The notes under the pieces: model-generated
Told to the model about the DNA's origin: nothing
What the model saw: the letters and a program-made list of their open reading frames with translations, nothing else
Database searches by the model: none
Source: JANXSD01 sp038206385
GTDB taxonomy: Bacteria > Bacteroidota > Bacteroidia > AKYH767-A > OLB10
Reading direction: 5' to 3'
NCBI GenBank assembly: GCA_038206385.1
Contig: JBBRAW010000004.1
Span: 10,145-74,144, forward strand
Length of the DNA: 64,000 nucleotides
Program-made: the position numbers and the translations under genes
In this document: piece after piece, positions 1 through 9,300 of the stretch
Numbering within the stretch: position 1 is the stretch's first letter
Layout of the letters: each line of letters begins with the position of its first letter

Positions 1-70
1 CTAATAAAACTTTTGCATAGATCGCACCACTGGCTCCTGTTACTGCAACAATAATTTTTTTCTTCTTCAC
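1..70 (-). CDS. ubiX: UbiX-like flavin prenyltransferase, N-terminal fragment (cut by window edge)
   Basis: Reading leftward from a GTG at 70-68, the first 23 codons give a lysine-rich start, then IIVAVTGASGAIYAKVLL. This is the N-terminal beta-strand and glycine-rich phosphate/FMN-binding loop (GASGAIY) characteristic of UbiX/Pad1-type flavin prenyltransferases, which attach a dimethylallyl group to FMN to make the cofactor of UbiD decarboxylases. An in-frame stop lies ten codons upstream of the GTG with no ATG between, so GTG is the only plausible start. The gene begins 12 nt after the stop of the upstream barrel protein gene, so the two are probably co-transcribed. Only the N-terminus is visible, and other Rossmann-like flavoproteins of the same family cannot be fully excluded. 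Confidence 0.72.
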   Translation of the reverse strand, partial: MKKKKIIVAVTGASGAIYAKVLL

Positions 71-81
71 GAAATTGATGA

Positions 82-699
82 TTAATGATGTGCTGATTTA
101 ATAGTATATTGAATACTTAATGCTATAACAGAATTATATTGCCCTTGGTTTAGTCGATATGTATTTCCGTTGCTATGTTCACGTATTGGAAGCAGCGATT
201 GCCATGCTTCAAAACGAATATCCCATTGTTTATTTAAGGAGTAAGCAATTGCACCAGCTATGCTAAAATCAAATTTACTAAAAGGATCTCTACTTGCTAA
301 TTCACCATCTTGATCTTGCTCTTTACTTTTTACAAGATAAGCGAATGAAGGACCTGCCTCTACATATATTTTTTTGCTTATTAAATATCTAAATTGAAAT
401 GGAACTTCTAAATAATTTAGTTGTAATAAATAAAAAGTTGGATCACCTTGATCAAGTTTACTTGGCTTGCGACTACCTTTTTGCAGATAAAGTATTTTAA
501 ATCCCAAGCTAAATTTATTTTTTTTAAAATCCGTCCTTACACCAATTCCACCCAAGAATCCTGCTTTATCAAATCCAGATAAATCATCACCAGAAACTTG
601 CGAACCAACAATACCAATTTGTACTTCTGATTGAAAACGTTGTGCATTTGCATTCAAAAAAATGAAACAGCAAAGGCCAATAAGTAAGATTCTAAGCAT
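82..699 (-). CDS. outer-membrane beta-barrel protein (porin-like, OMP_b-brl type)
   Basis: This 205-residue protein has a clear signal peptide (hydrophobic residues 4-15, then LNANAQ with cleavage after about residue 19). The rest alternates hydrophobic and polar residues in strand-like blocks, for example the segments around KFSLGFKILYLQKG, YLEVPFQFRYLI and YVEAGPSFAYLV, and ends in a strand with aromatic residues. That is the usual pattern of the small 8-stranded barrels (PorT/OmpW-like, outer membrane protein beta-barrel family) abundant in Bacteroidota. The ligand or role cannot be read from sequence. A near-consensus -7 box (GACCTTTG on the minus strand, 711-704) ends 4 nt before the ATG. 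The downstream neighbour is ubiX. Confidence 0.8.
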   Translation of the reverse strand: MLRILLIGLCCFIFLNANAQRFQSEVQIGIVGSQVSGDDLSGFDKAGFLGGIGVRTDFKKNKFSLGFKILYLQKGSRKPSKLDQGDPTFYLLQLNYLEVPFQFRYLISKKIYVEAGPSFAYLVKSKEQDQDGELASRDPFSKFDFSIAGAIAYSLNKQWDIRFEAWQSLLPIREHSNGNTYRLNQGQYNSVIALSIQYTIKSAHH

Positions 700-991
700 C
701 TGGCAAAGGTCGAAAAAGGAATTTGATTTGAAGGTGCTTATAACGAATTCTAGAGCTGGATTAAAAGAGGTTAACCCAAATTCGTTTAATTGTCATTGAT
801 TTTAACCAAATTCCCTTCCCTTTTCCAAGATAAAAGCGTTATGAATTGAAAAAAGCCTTAAATTTATCGGTTGTAGCGAATGGTATTAATCAGTGATTTT
901 TCTTTTCTTCAAATGAATTATTCCGCATTAATAAGTTTAGCTGTAATTAATATAATTTAATAATTATACTAGAAATGTTATTTATCCAAAT

Positions 992-1390
992 ATGAAGCAA
1001 TTATTTCTTCTTTTTTTAATACAATTTCTGTTAAGTACTTCGATATTGAATGCGCAATCAACAAACGAGCGTCATTCAAAAGATAGTATTGGAAATGGGT
1101 TGAATGTTTATGGGAAAATGGAAGTTAAATGGAAATTGGTAATGAATGCTTCGTCACTCAATCAGATTGCATCAAAACTTTCAACTGCATATAAGCCTAA
1201 AATAATTAGAGCAACTGTTTTGGGTTCACCAAATACTTTAAAAATTGAATATGACTTTTCGCTAATGCAAAAAGAGGATGTTCTTCAAGTGTTGAAGGCA
1301 GAAGGCATTCCTAATCCTTATTATATTGAAAAACAAAATAGATATTATTTAGATAATTATGGATTTATCACGTCCGATCCAGTAAAGTAA
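992..1390 (+). CDS. small secreted protein, partner-type gene of cassette 1
   Basis: A 132-residue protein with a signal peptide (MKQLFLLFLIQFLLSTSILNAQ). The mature part (~110 residues) alternates predicted strands and helices: a strand KWKLVMNA, a helix SLNQIASKLS, strands around IIRATVL and LKIEYDF, a helix KEDVLQVLKAEG, and a strand YYIEKQ. This resembles a small beta-alpha-beta-beta-alpha-beta (ferredoxin/HMA-like) sandwich, but no metal-binding CxxC is present. It sits 29 nt upstream of a 1,388-residue T9SS-exported protein. The same size, signal peptide and position recur at 5878 and 11321, each before another giant protein; this copy is the most diverged of the three. The function is unknown; a periplasmic or surface partner of the downstream protein is inferred from position only. 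Confidence 0.75.
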   Translation: MKQLFLLFLIQFLLSTSILNAQSTNERHSKDSIGNGLNVYGKMEVKWKLVMNASSLNQIASKLSTAYKPKIIRATVLGSPNTLKIEYDFSLMQKEDVLQVLKAEGIPNPYYIEKQNRYYLDNYGFITSDPVK

Positions 1391-1419
1391 ATTGTGATGA
1401 AAAATTAAATAGATTGTCA

Positions 1420-4400
1420 ATGATTAAATTATTAAAGAAAAAAATATTTTTATTAATATTCTTATTGCTAGCGTTAAATGCTGTTCATGCTACTGTGATT
1501 ATAAGTCCTACTGGAAATGGTGGCTTTGAATCTGGCAATACATTTTTATTAAATAATTGGACTGTTGTAAACGATGCAAATAATAAATGGTATGTTGGAT
1601 CATTCGTAAAATGTAATGGAACAAATGCTGTGTATATTGATGTAAATACAACTTTGGGCGCTGCTAATAATTATCTAACAGGAACTTCTCGTGTATCACA
1701 TTTTTATCGCAATGTAACATTTCCTGCTGGAGAAAATAGCATCACTTTATCATTTAATTATAAAGGGCAAGGGGAAGCGTTTTACGATTATATGAATGTT
1801 TATTTGTTAGGTACAAGCACTACACCTGTTGCGGGAACTCAACTAGCTACTGGACGAATAGGTAATACTTATTATAATCTCGTTAGTACTTGTACTTCCG
1901 AAACAATTAATATTCCAGCATCTTTTGCAGGTACCACTCAACGTTTAGTTTTCTCATGGATAAATGATAATTCGTTTGGCGCTAATCCAGCGATGATGAT
2001 AGATGATATTTCATTAGTATCTGCCGTTGCACTTCCGCCACCAAATGATGATCCTTGTTTAGCAACCGCATTACCAGTTAATGGTTCTTGTGTTTTTTCA
2101 ACGTATACAAATTCTCTTGCAACAAATACTGCTAGCGTATCCACTCCTTCATGTGGTGGATATCTTGGTGGTGATGTATGGTTTACTGTAGTTGTTCCAG
2201 CTTCTGGCGCAATTAATTTTGATAGCAAAGGAATCTCAATGAACGATGGAGCAATGGCTGTTTATACAGGTTCATGCGGTGCTCTTACCGAAATTGCTTG
2301 TGATGATAATAGCAGTGGAAATTTATTGATGCCTGCTCTTTCTCTTACAGGACAAACACCAGGAAATACTTTATGGATTCGCTTTTGGGCATTGAATAAT
2401 ACTAATAATGGATCGTTTCAAATCTGTGCAAGTACGTTTACTCCTTTACCCAATGATAACCCTTGCAATGCTACTGTTGTCCCAGTTAATACTTCATGTA
2501 ATTATGCCACGTATACAAATGCTGGTGCAACTGCTACACTTGGAGTTACTGCACCTACGTGCTCGAATTATGCAGGTGGTGATGTATGGTTCACTGCTAC
2601 AATTCCTGCTTCAGGATTGTTGATTATTGATTCGAATACTGGTGTTATTTTAGATGGTGGGATGTCTGTTTACACAGGATCATGCGGCGCGCTCACACAA
2701 GTAGCATGTGATGATGATGGTAGTGCAAATGGATTAATGCCAATGCTCACTATTTCAAATTTAGCTCCTGGAACACAAATATGGATTCGCTTTTGGGAGT
2801 ACGGCAATGATAACAATGGAACTTTTTCTATGTGTTTATACAACCCTTGTAGTGCCGGTCCTCCTGTAAATGATAATTGTATTAATGCCGTTGCCTTGAT
2901 TTTAGGAGTACCCACAACTGGAACAAATGTATGTGCTACAAATACTGGTGAACCTACTGCACCTCCTTGTTGGATAACTGTGAATCCCATTAATAGTGTT
3001 TGGTATGCTGTTCAAGCACCTGCCTCCGGACAAATAAGAGTTCGTGTAATCCCCAATACTTTAACAAATCCACAAGTAGCAATGTATAGCGGAACATGCG
3101 GAGTTGGAATGACATTATTAGGTTGTAATGATAATGCAACAGGATGCGGCACTGCTACAAATTACAGTTCTGATTTAACAGTAAGCGGTTTGGTGAACGG
3201 AACAACTTATTATATCGAGGTTGATGGATATACAACCTCTGCAGGAGTATTTGGTATTCTTGCTATTGATGGCTCTTTACCATTACCCAATTTATCTAAT
3301 GGTCAAGATTGCGGAACCTATTTAGCAGTATGTGATACTGCGATGAGTTTCGGTAATCCTGGATTTCAATCATTCGGAAATATTTGTGATTATCCTGGTG
3401 GTGGTTCAAATTGTTTACTCTCTGGAGAAAGAGGTTCTGTTTGGTTTGAAATACCCATTAATGCAACTGGATCATTAGCATTTAATATTATTCCCAAAGA
3501 TTGGCCAGGTTCACCAAGCACTGGTGGAACGGATTATGATTTCGCAGTATGGAAAACGGCAGGAGCAGGAGCTGTAACATGTGCTCAAATAGCAACAGGA
3601 TCTGCTCCGGTAAAATGTAATTACGACTTTCTAGGAGTGACAGGTCTTTATGGAGCAGTAAATGGTGTTGCACCTCCTCAATACCCTGGTTTTGGAACAG
3701 CATACTTAAGTACTATTCCAGTCGTCGCTGGCGAAATCTATGTATTAGTTGTTTCTAATTTTTCAAATAGTTCTGCAGGTTTTGATGTTCAGTTTTCGAA
3801 TACTTCTCCTGTCGCTTATGCTTCAACTGGTACTTCTTCTACATGGTCAGGTGGGTTAGATAACAGTTGGTTTAAAAGTGAAAACTGGGGCGGATGTCCT
3901 ATTCCAACATGTACAAGAGATGCAATTATTAACGGAGGAATTTCTATTCAACCAACGATAATGGCTGCTGGCGCTAATGCACGATCTATTATCATAAACC
4001 CCGGAGCAGTTTTGACTTTAATAGCTGGTCAAACTTTAAATATTTGTCAGGATTTTACAAATTATGGAAGCATTCTAGCTTCACCAACTTCCACATTGTT
4101 ATTTGCTAATGCCAACGTAAATCAAAATCTTAATGGGAGTTTAGTATCTCCTAATACGATGGGAAATGTAACGGTAAATAAAACTGGTGGTACTGTTAAA
4201 CTTTTGCAAAATGCTGAGATGAGTGGAGATTTTCTTGTTGCCAATAATACTTCAACTTTTGATGCAAATAGTAAATTGCATCGAGTAGGAGGCGACTTTA
4301 CCAACTCAGGATTTTATACTTCAGGAACTGGAACACTAGAGTTTAATGGAACTGCTGCGCAATCGTATACAAATAGTACTTCAGTAAATAATGTTACGAT

Positions 4401-5586
4401 GAAACATAGTGGTACTGGTGTTACTACAAATACAAATTTAATTTTAGCGAATACTGGAGTACTTACCTTAACAACAGGAAAAATTATTACATCTGGTTCA
4501 ACAGAAGTACAAATTTTAAATCGTACACCAGCATCATCTACTTCAGGTAATGCAACAAGTTATGTACAAGGATTATTAAGAAGATATATCAATGCAACAG
4601 GATCGTATGATTTCCCTGTTGGTAGTTCTAGTAAAGGTTATGAATTGGCAAATGTAAATTTTGCTTATGCAGGAAATCCAACAGTAATAGATAATGTGCT
4701 TGCAAGTTTTCAATCGTATGGTGCTGTTCCCGTTGCACTAAATGTTACCAATTGTGCTGCTAATTTTTCATCGCCCGCACTTGATAATGGCAAATGGAAT
4801 TTTAATACTACAGGAACATCAACCTCTGGTAATTTTGATATGACATTACATAATTCGAATTATTCTAATGCGGCAGGAATATGGACTATAATGTCTGATT
4901 TTGGTGGTGGATGGGCTCTTGCAAATGGAAATTGTGTTGTTTCACCAGTTACTGCTGTTACGCGTACTTCCATGAATGGATTAAGTGGAAGTTTTGGGAC
5001 TGCTCAAGGGCCTAGTGCATTACCAATAGAGTTATTGTCAATTAATGCAACTGTTGTAAATAATTTTATCCAATTAAAATGGATAACGGCAAGTGAAAAA
5101 AATAATAAAGGCTTTAAAATTTTGCGTTCAAATGAGAATGGTATTTTTGAAAATATAGGATGGGTAAATGGATTCGGCAATTCCACCGTACTAAAAAATT
5201 ATTCTTTCAATGATATAAATGTGAAAAATGGATTGTATTATTATTACAGATTACAGCAAGTAGATTTTGATGGCACTGAAACGTTAAGCCCAATTGTGTC
5301 TGCAAAATTATTAGCGAATAATTATGATGCATCGTTATTCCCAAATCCAATATTCGATGAATCATTATTAACTTTTAACAATGAATCCAATGAAGGGCTT
5401 ACCATTGAATTAATAAATACTTTTGGTCAAACTATTGGAATGATAAATAATAAAATATTTCCTATTGGGATTAATCAATTGCTTTTTAATCCCGAGCATT
5501 ATTCTTGTAAACCTGGAGTTTATAATTTATTAATTCGATCAAATAGAGGCGAAACTCATTTGAAATTTCTTTATTTGGATAAGTAA
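1420..5586 (+). CDS. giant T9SS-exported surface protein, cassette 1
   Basis: A 1,388-residue secreted protein. The ATG at 1420 is preferred over an in-frame TTG at 1414 because it directly precedes the signal peptide (MIKLLKKKIFLLIFLLLALN, then AVHA). Blocks in order: a jelly-roll-like N-terminal domain (about 25-200); two copies of a ~137-residue Cys-containing module beginning NDDPC or NDNPC and containing GGDVWFT and VYTGSCGALT (about 206-345 and 342-478); a related module starting NDNCINA (about 480-620); a block starting NGQDCGTYLAVCD (about 627-800); a WSGGLDNSWF/ENWGGC segment (about 807); a repetitive strand-rich stalk; a fibronectin-like segment from LPIELLS (about 1200); and a T9SS type A sorting domain from FPNP (about 1307 to the end). 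The C-terminal half is shared with the proteins at 6346 and 11726. An adhesin or surface-layer role is likely but not proven; no enzymatic motif is visible. Confidence 0.85.
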   Translation: MIKLLKKKIFLLIFLLLALNAVHATVIISPTGNGGFESGNTFLLNNWTVVNDANNKWYVGSFVKCNGTNAVYIDVNTTLGAANNYLTGTSRVSHFYRNVTFPAGENSITLSFNYKGQGEAFYDYMNVYLLGTSTTPVAGTQLATGRIGNTYYNLVSTCTSETINIPASFAGTTQRLVFSWINDNSFGANPAMMIDDISLVSAVALPPPNDDPCLATALPVNGSCVFSTYTNSLATNTASVSTPSCGGYLGGDVWFTVVVPASGAINFDSKGISMNDGAMAVYTGSCGALTEIACDDNSSGNLLMPALSLTGQTPGNTLWIRFWALNNTNNGSFQICASTFTPLPNDNPCNATVVPVNTSCNYATYTNAGATATLGVTAPTCSNYAGGDVWFTATIPASGLLIIDSNTGVILDGGMSVYTGSCGALTQVACDDDGSANGLMPMLTISNLAPGTQIWIRFWEYGNDNNGTFSMCLYNPCSAGPPVNDNCINAVALILGVPTTGTNVCATNTGEPTAPPCWITVNPINSVWYAVQAPASGQIRVRVIPNTLTNPQVAMYSGTCGVGMTLLGCNDNATGCGTATNYSSDLTVSGLVNGTTYYIEVDGYTTSAGVFGILAIDGSLPLPNLSNGQDCGTYLAVCDTAMSFGNPGFQSFGNICDYPGGGSNCLLSGERGSVWFEIPINATGSLAFNIIPKDWPGSPSTGGTDYDFAVWKTAGAGAVTCAQIATGSAPVKCNYDFLGVTGLYGAVNGVAPPQYPGFGTAYLSTIPVVAGEIYVLVVSNFSNSSAGFDVQFSNTSPVAYASTGTSSTWSGGLDNSWFKSENWGGCPIPTCTRDAIINGGISIQPTIMAAGANARSIIINPGAVLTLIAGQTLNICQDFTNYGSILASPTSTLLFANANVNQNLNGSLVSPNTMGNVTVNKTGGTVKLLQNAEMSGDFLVANNTSTFDANSKLHRVGGDFTNSGFYTSGTGTLEFNGTAAQSYTNSTSVNNVTMKHSGTGVTTNTNLILANTGVLTLTTGKIITSGSTEVQILNRTPASSTSGNATSYVQGLLRRYINATGSYDFPVGSSSKGYELANVNFAYAGNPTVIDNVLASFQSYGAVPVALNVTNCAANFSSPALDNGKWNFNTTGTSTSGNFDMTLHNSNYSNAAGIWTIMSDFGGGWALANGNCVVSPVTAVTRTSMNGLSGSFGTAQGPSALPIELLSINATVVNNFIQLKWITASEKNNKGFKILRSNENGIFENIGWVNGFGNSTVLKNYSFNDINVKNGLYYYYRLQQVDFDGTETLSPIVSAKLLANNYDASLFPNPIFDESLLTFNNESNEGLTIELINTFGQTIGMINNKIFPIGINQLLFNPEHYSCKPGVYNLLIRSNRGETHLKFLYLDK

Positions 5587-5877
5587 TTTTTCAACAATTT
5601 GTTTTTTTATGAGATCATTTTAGTCATATCAACTAGCGTAAATATTTTTCCTGTTTTGGATTCATTCCTTTCAACAACGACTTCATCAGGCTCTGATTTT
5701 TTCATAAATGGGGTCTTTTCCACCCAATTTTAAGTAACCATTTACGAATTCCTATCGTTAAAATAAGTTATTTGCTTAGTAATGCTACCCATTCGCCTCT
5801 GCTATTCTGCCAATTACAATAAAATTTAAAAAAACATAAGATGATACTAGTATTTTGTCACTAATAACATTTCAAAT
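5587..5877. other. 291-bp intergenic gap between cassette 1 and cassette 2
   Basis: I see no open reading frame of note, no strong hairpin with a T-run and no perfect TAnnTTTG box. The gap is far larger than the 24-87 nt spacers inside each cassette, so each cassette probably has its own promoter. Confidence 0.5.
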
Positions 5878-6258
5878 ATGAGCACTCTTAAGAAATTTTC
5901 TGGTTATAGGTTGTTATTCCTTGTAACCATTTTGAACAGTATAAATTTCTCTATGCAGGCACAAAGCCTTCCAGAAAGGAATGTTGATGCTGTAATTGAA
6001 CTCAAGAATTTTTCAGAAGAAAAGATGCTTCCGGCATTAAATCAATTATTGAAGAAAAATTCAGGATTGAAAATTCAAGGATATTGTTTAGGACAAGATT
6101 TAGTGGTATTCACTTTTGATGAGAAAAAATTTACATCATCAAAAGATGTTTCCATATTTTTAGAGGACAACGGATACATTGCATATCTAAAAGAAAATAT
6201 GAATTCTTCAGAAGTAATCGCTAATTGCAAAAGTCCTTATAAAAAAAGTAAAGATTAG
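5878..6258 (+). CDS. small secreted protein, partner-type gene of cassette 2
   Basis: A 126-residue protein with a signal peptide ending in FSMQAQ at about residue 29. The mature part aligns by eye with the protein at 11321: a strand AVIELK, a helix rich in Leu and Lys, a strand with IQGYC (IS-FDGFC in the other), a strand LVVFTF, a helix, then YIAYLKENMNSSEVIANC (YYIKQNTSIERAKKAC in the other). Two cysteines occupy matching positions in both and could form a disulfide in the periplasm or outside the cell. The gene ends 87 nt before the giant protein gene at 6346. The fold looks like a small alpha/beta sandwich; I do not recognise a named family. It is probably lineage-specific and co-expressed with its giant neighbour. 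Confidence 0.75.
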   Translation: MSTLKKFSGYRLLFLVTILNSINFSMQAQSLPERNVDAVIELKNFSEEKMLPALNQLLKKNSGLKIQGYCLGQDLVVFTFDEKKFTSSKDVSIFLEDNGYIAYLKENMNSSEVIANCKSPYKKSKD

Positions 6259-6345
6259 TTAAAAAAATTTTACACTCTAAAAATTTAAAATCGATACAAG
6301 TAGTGCCACGTAAAAATTTAAAATTGATTTTCGAAAAGAATAAAA

Positions 6346-9300
6346 ATGAAAAATAATTATTCCATAAAAAAAATATTTCCACTCGTTTTAATCATGATCG
6401 CATTTGCCAATATAGTGAATGGGCAAATTTCTTATTTAACACAAGGTTCAAATTACAATCAAACTTTTGATGGTATTTTATCATCAGTTCCAGCAAATAA
6501 CACAACACAATCTGTTCCTGCTTTACCATTAGGATGGGTATGGGTGGAATCTGGTTCAAATGCAAACACAACTTATCGAGTAGATAATGGATCATCTAAT
6601 ACAAGTGACTTTTATTTACTTGGCGCAACCAATTCTACCGAACGCGCTATCGGAGGATATTCAAGTAACAATTTACAGTCGCAATGGGGTGCATCACTAA
6701 CTAATAATACTGGTGTAACATTAACGGAATTTACCTTATCCTATACAGGTGAACAGTGGAGAGATGGTGGAAATGGATCCGCAGTTTTTAATGTGGATGC
6801 TTTTTCATATTCGATAAATAGTGCAACATCATTAACAACTGGTATATGGAATAATGTTACTCAATTAAATTTCACTGCACTTGTAAATAATAATTCTTCT
6901 GATATTACCTTGAATGGAAATGCTGCTGCAAATAAAGTATTAATAACATTTACAGTTACTGGAATTCTATGGGCGCCAGGACAAACATTTTGGATGCGAT
7001 GGACCGATCCAAATGAAAGTGGAAATGATGATGCTATGGGTATTGATGATTTAACTTTTTCTGCAACAATATCTGCACCTCCAACAATTACTACTGGAAT
7101 TATTTCACCACTAAATTTTTGTTCTGGATCAGCTGTTTCTGTGCCCTATACAAAGACTGGAACATTTACTGGAGGTAATATTTTCACAGCGCAACTTTCT
7201 GATGCTACAGGCTCTTTTGCAGCACCAGTAAATATTGGTTCACTATCTTCTACAACATCAGGAACAATAACTGCTACAATTCCTGTTGCAACTCCTACTG
7301 GAACTCTCTATAGAATAAGAGTGGTTTCAAGTACTCCTTCAGTTACAGGATCGAATAACGGAAGTAATATTTCCATCACCTCAAAACCTACTGCAACACT
7401 TTCATATTCCGGAAGTCCGTTTTGTACTAATTCCACTGGATCACAATCAGTAATTTTAACTGGCACACTAGGAGGAACTTTTAGTTCTTCGGGAGGATTA
7501 ACAATTGTACCGTCAACAGGACTTGTTACACCATCATCAAGCACTGCTGCTTCTTATACAGTTACATATACGATGCCTGCAACTGGTGCTTGTCCTTTAC
7601 AAACAGCTACAACAAATATTATAATTTCTTCACCGCCTCCGTGTACTTTAGGAACAGGTGTTGTAAATGTTGCTTCATTACCTTACATATCTAATGGAAG
7701 AACAACGTGTGGTAAAATAAATGATTTAACATCGGCAAATACTTTATCTTGTGGTATATCAAATTATTTAAGTGGAGAAGATGAAGTATTTATTTTTACT
7801 CCTACATCATCAGGAAATATTACTATCACACTTACGTCAAATGGTTCACGAACTGGTTTAATGTTGTATGATGGTTGCCCTTTAAACGGAAGTTGTTCTA
7901 TCACATCATGTATTGGTTACGAACAAAGTAGTTCTGGAAGTAAATCACTTTGTGCAAATGTTACAAGTGGAATTACCTATTATTTAATTGTTGATTCTTG
8001 GGCCAATCCTAAATGCAATAATTATGATATAATTATTGACGCACCAATATCTTCTTTGCCAGGATCCGTATGTGCAAATGCAGTTTCCATTCCATCATTA
8101 CCGTATACTTTAACAAATGAAACAACAAAATGTAGAGGTAATGATTATACAAATGCAAGCATAGGTTCTTGTGGAACTATTTACGAATCGGGAGAAGATA
8201 AAGTTTATGTTTATAATGCTGTTACTGCTGAGTGTATTGGAATAACAATCACAGGTGCTAATAGTAATTCTATAGGTTTTCAAGTTTATTCAGGGTGTCC
8301 TGGTTCTGCTGGGGCATTATGTGTTGGAAATTCTGGTGGTGCAGTGAGTGGAACATTATCTGGTACTGTAACACTTAGTTCGCCTGGCACTTATTATATT
8401 GTAGTAGATAATCAAGCTGCACCTAGTTATGTAAATTATAATATTTCAATTGCATCTTTTGGTGTTGGTGTAACGAATGATCTTCCTTGTAATGCAATAC
8501 CATTAACGTTAGGTGTTTCATACATTGGAACAAATACTTGTTCATCAGGAGCAAGTGAACCTGCAACGCTTCCTGCATGTTGGGGCCCTGGAGGTAATGT
8601 AAGAAATACAGTTTGGTTTAAAGTAGTAGCTCCAGCTTCTGGAAGTATTCGCGTTCGTGTTATTCCTAATTCATTAACGAATCCACAAATTGCAATTTAT
8701 TCAGGAACATTCGGAACATCTATGACATTAAAAGGATGTAGTGATGATGCAACATCTTGCGGAACAACTACAAATTATAGTTCAGATCTAACGGTATCAG
8801 GATTAATATCTGGTAATACATATTATATTGTTGTTGATGGTTACGGAATTCTCACAGGAAGTTTTGGAATATTAGCTATCGATGGAAGTCAGCCGTTGCC
8901 TCCCTTATCAAATGGTCAAGATTGTGGAAATTATATTCAAGTATGTGATACAACCATGAGTTTTGGAAATCCAGGATTTCAATCTTTTGGAAATATTTGT
9001 GATTTCGATGGCTCTGGAGCAAATTGTTTGAATGCTGGTGAAAGAGGATCAGCATGGTTTGAAGTAACAATGGCTACAAATGGTGTTCTCGAATTTTCGA
9101 TTGTCCCTAAAGATTGGTCTGGCCCTGCAATGCCTGTCGGTAATGAAACTGATTACGATTTTGCAGTATGGAAAACGGTAGGTACTGGTGCCGTAACATG
9201 CTCTGATATCGCACCACCAATTAATGCAGTGCCTATAAGATGTAATTATAGTGCACTTGGTATTACTGGTTTATATAGCGCGGCAAACGGTGTGCAACCT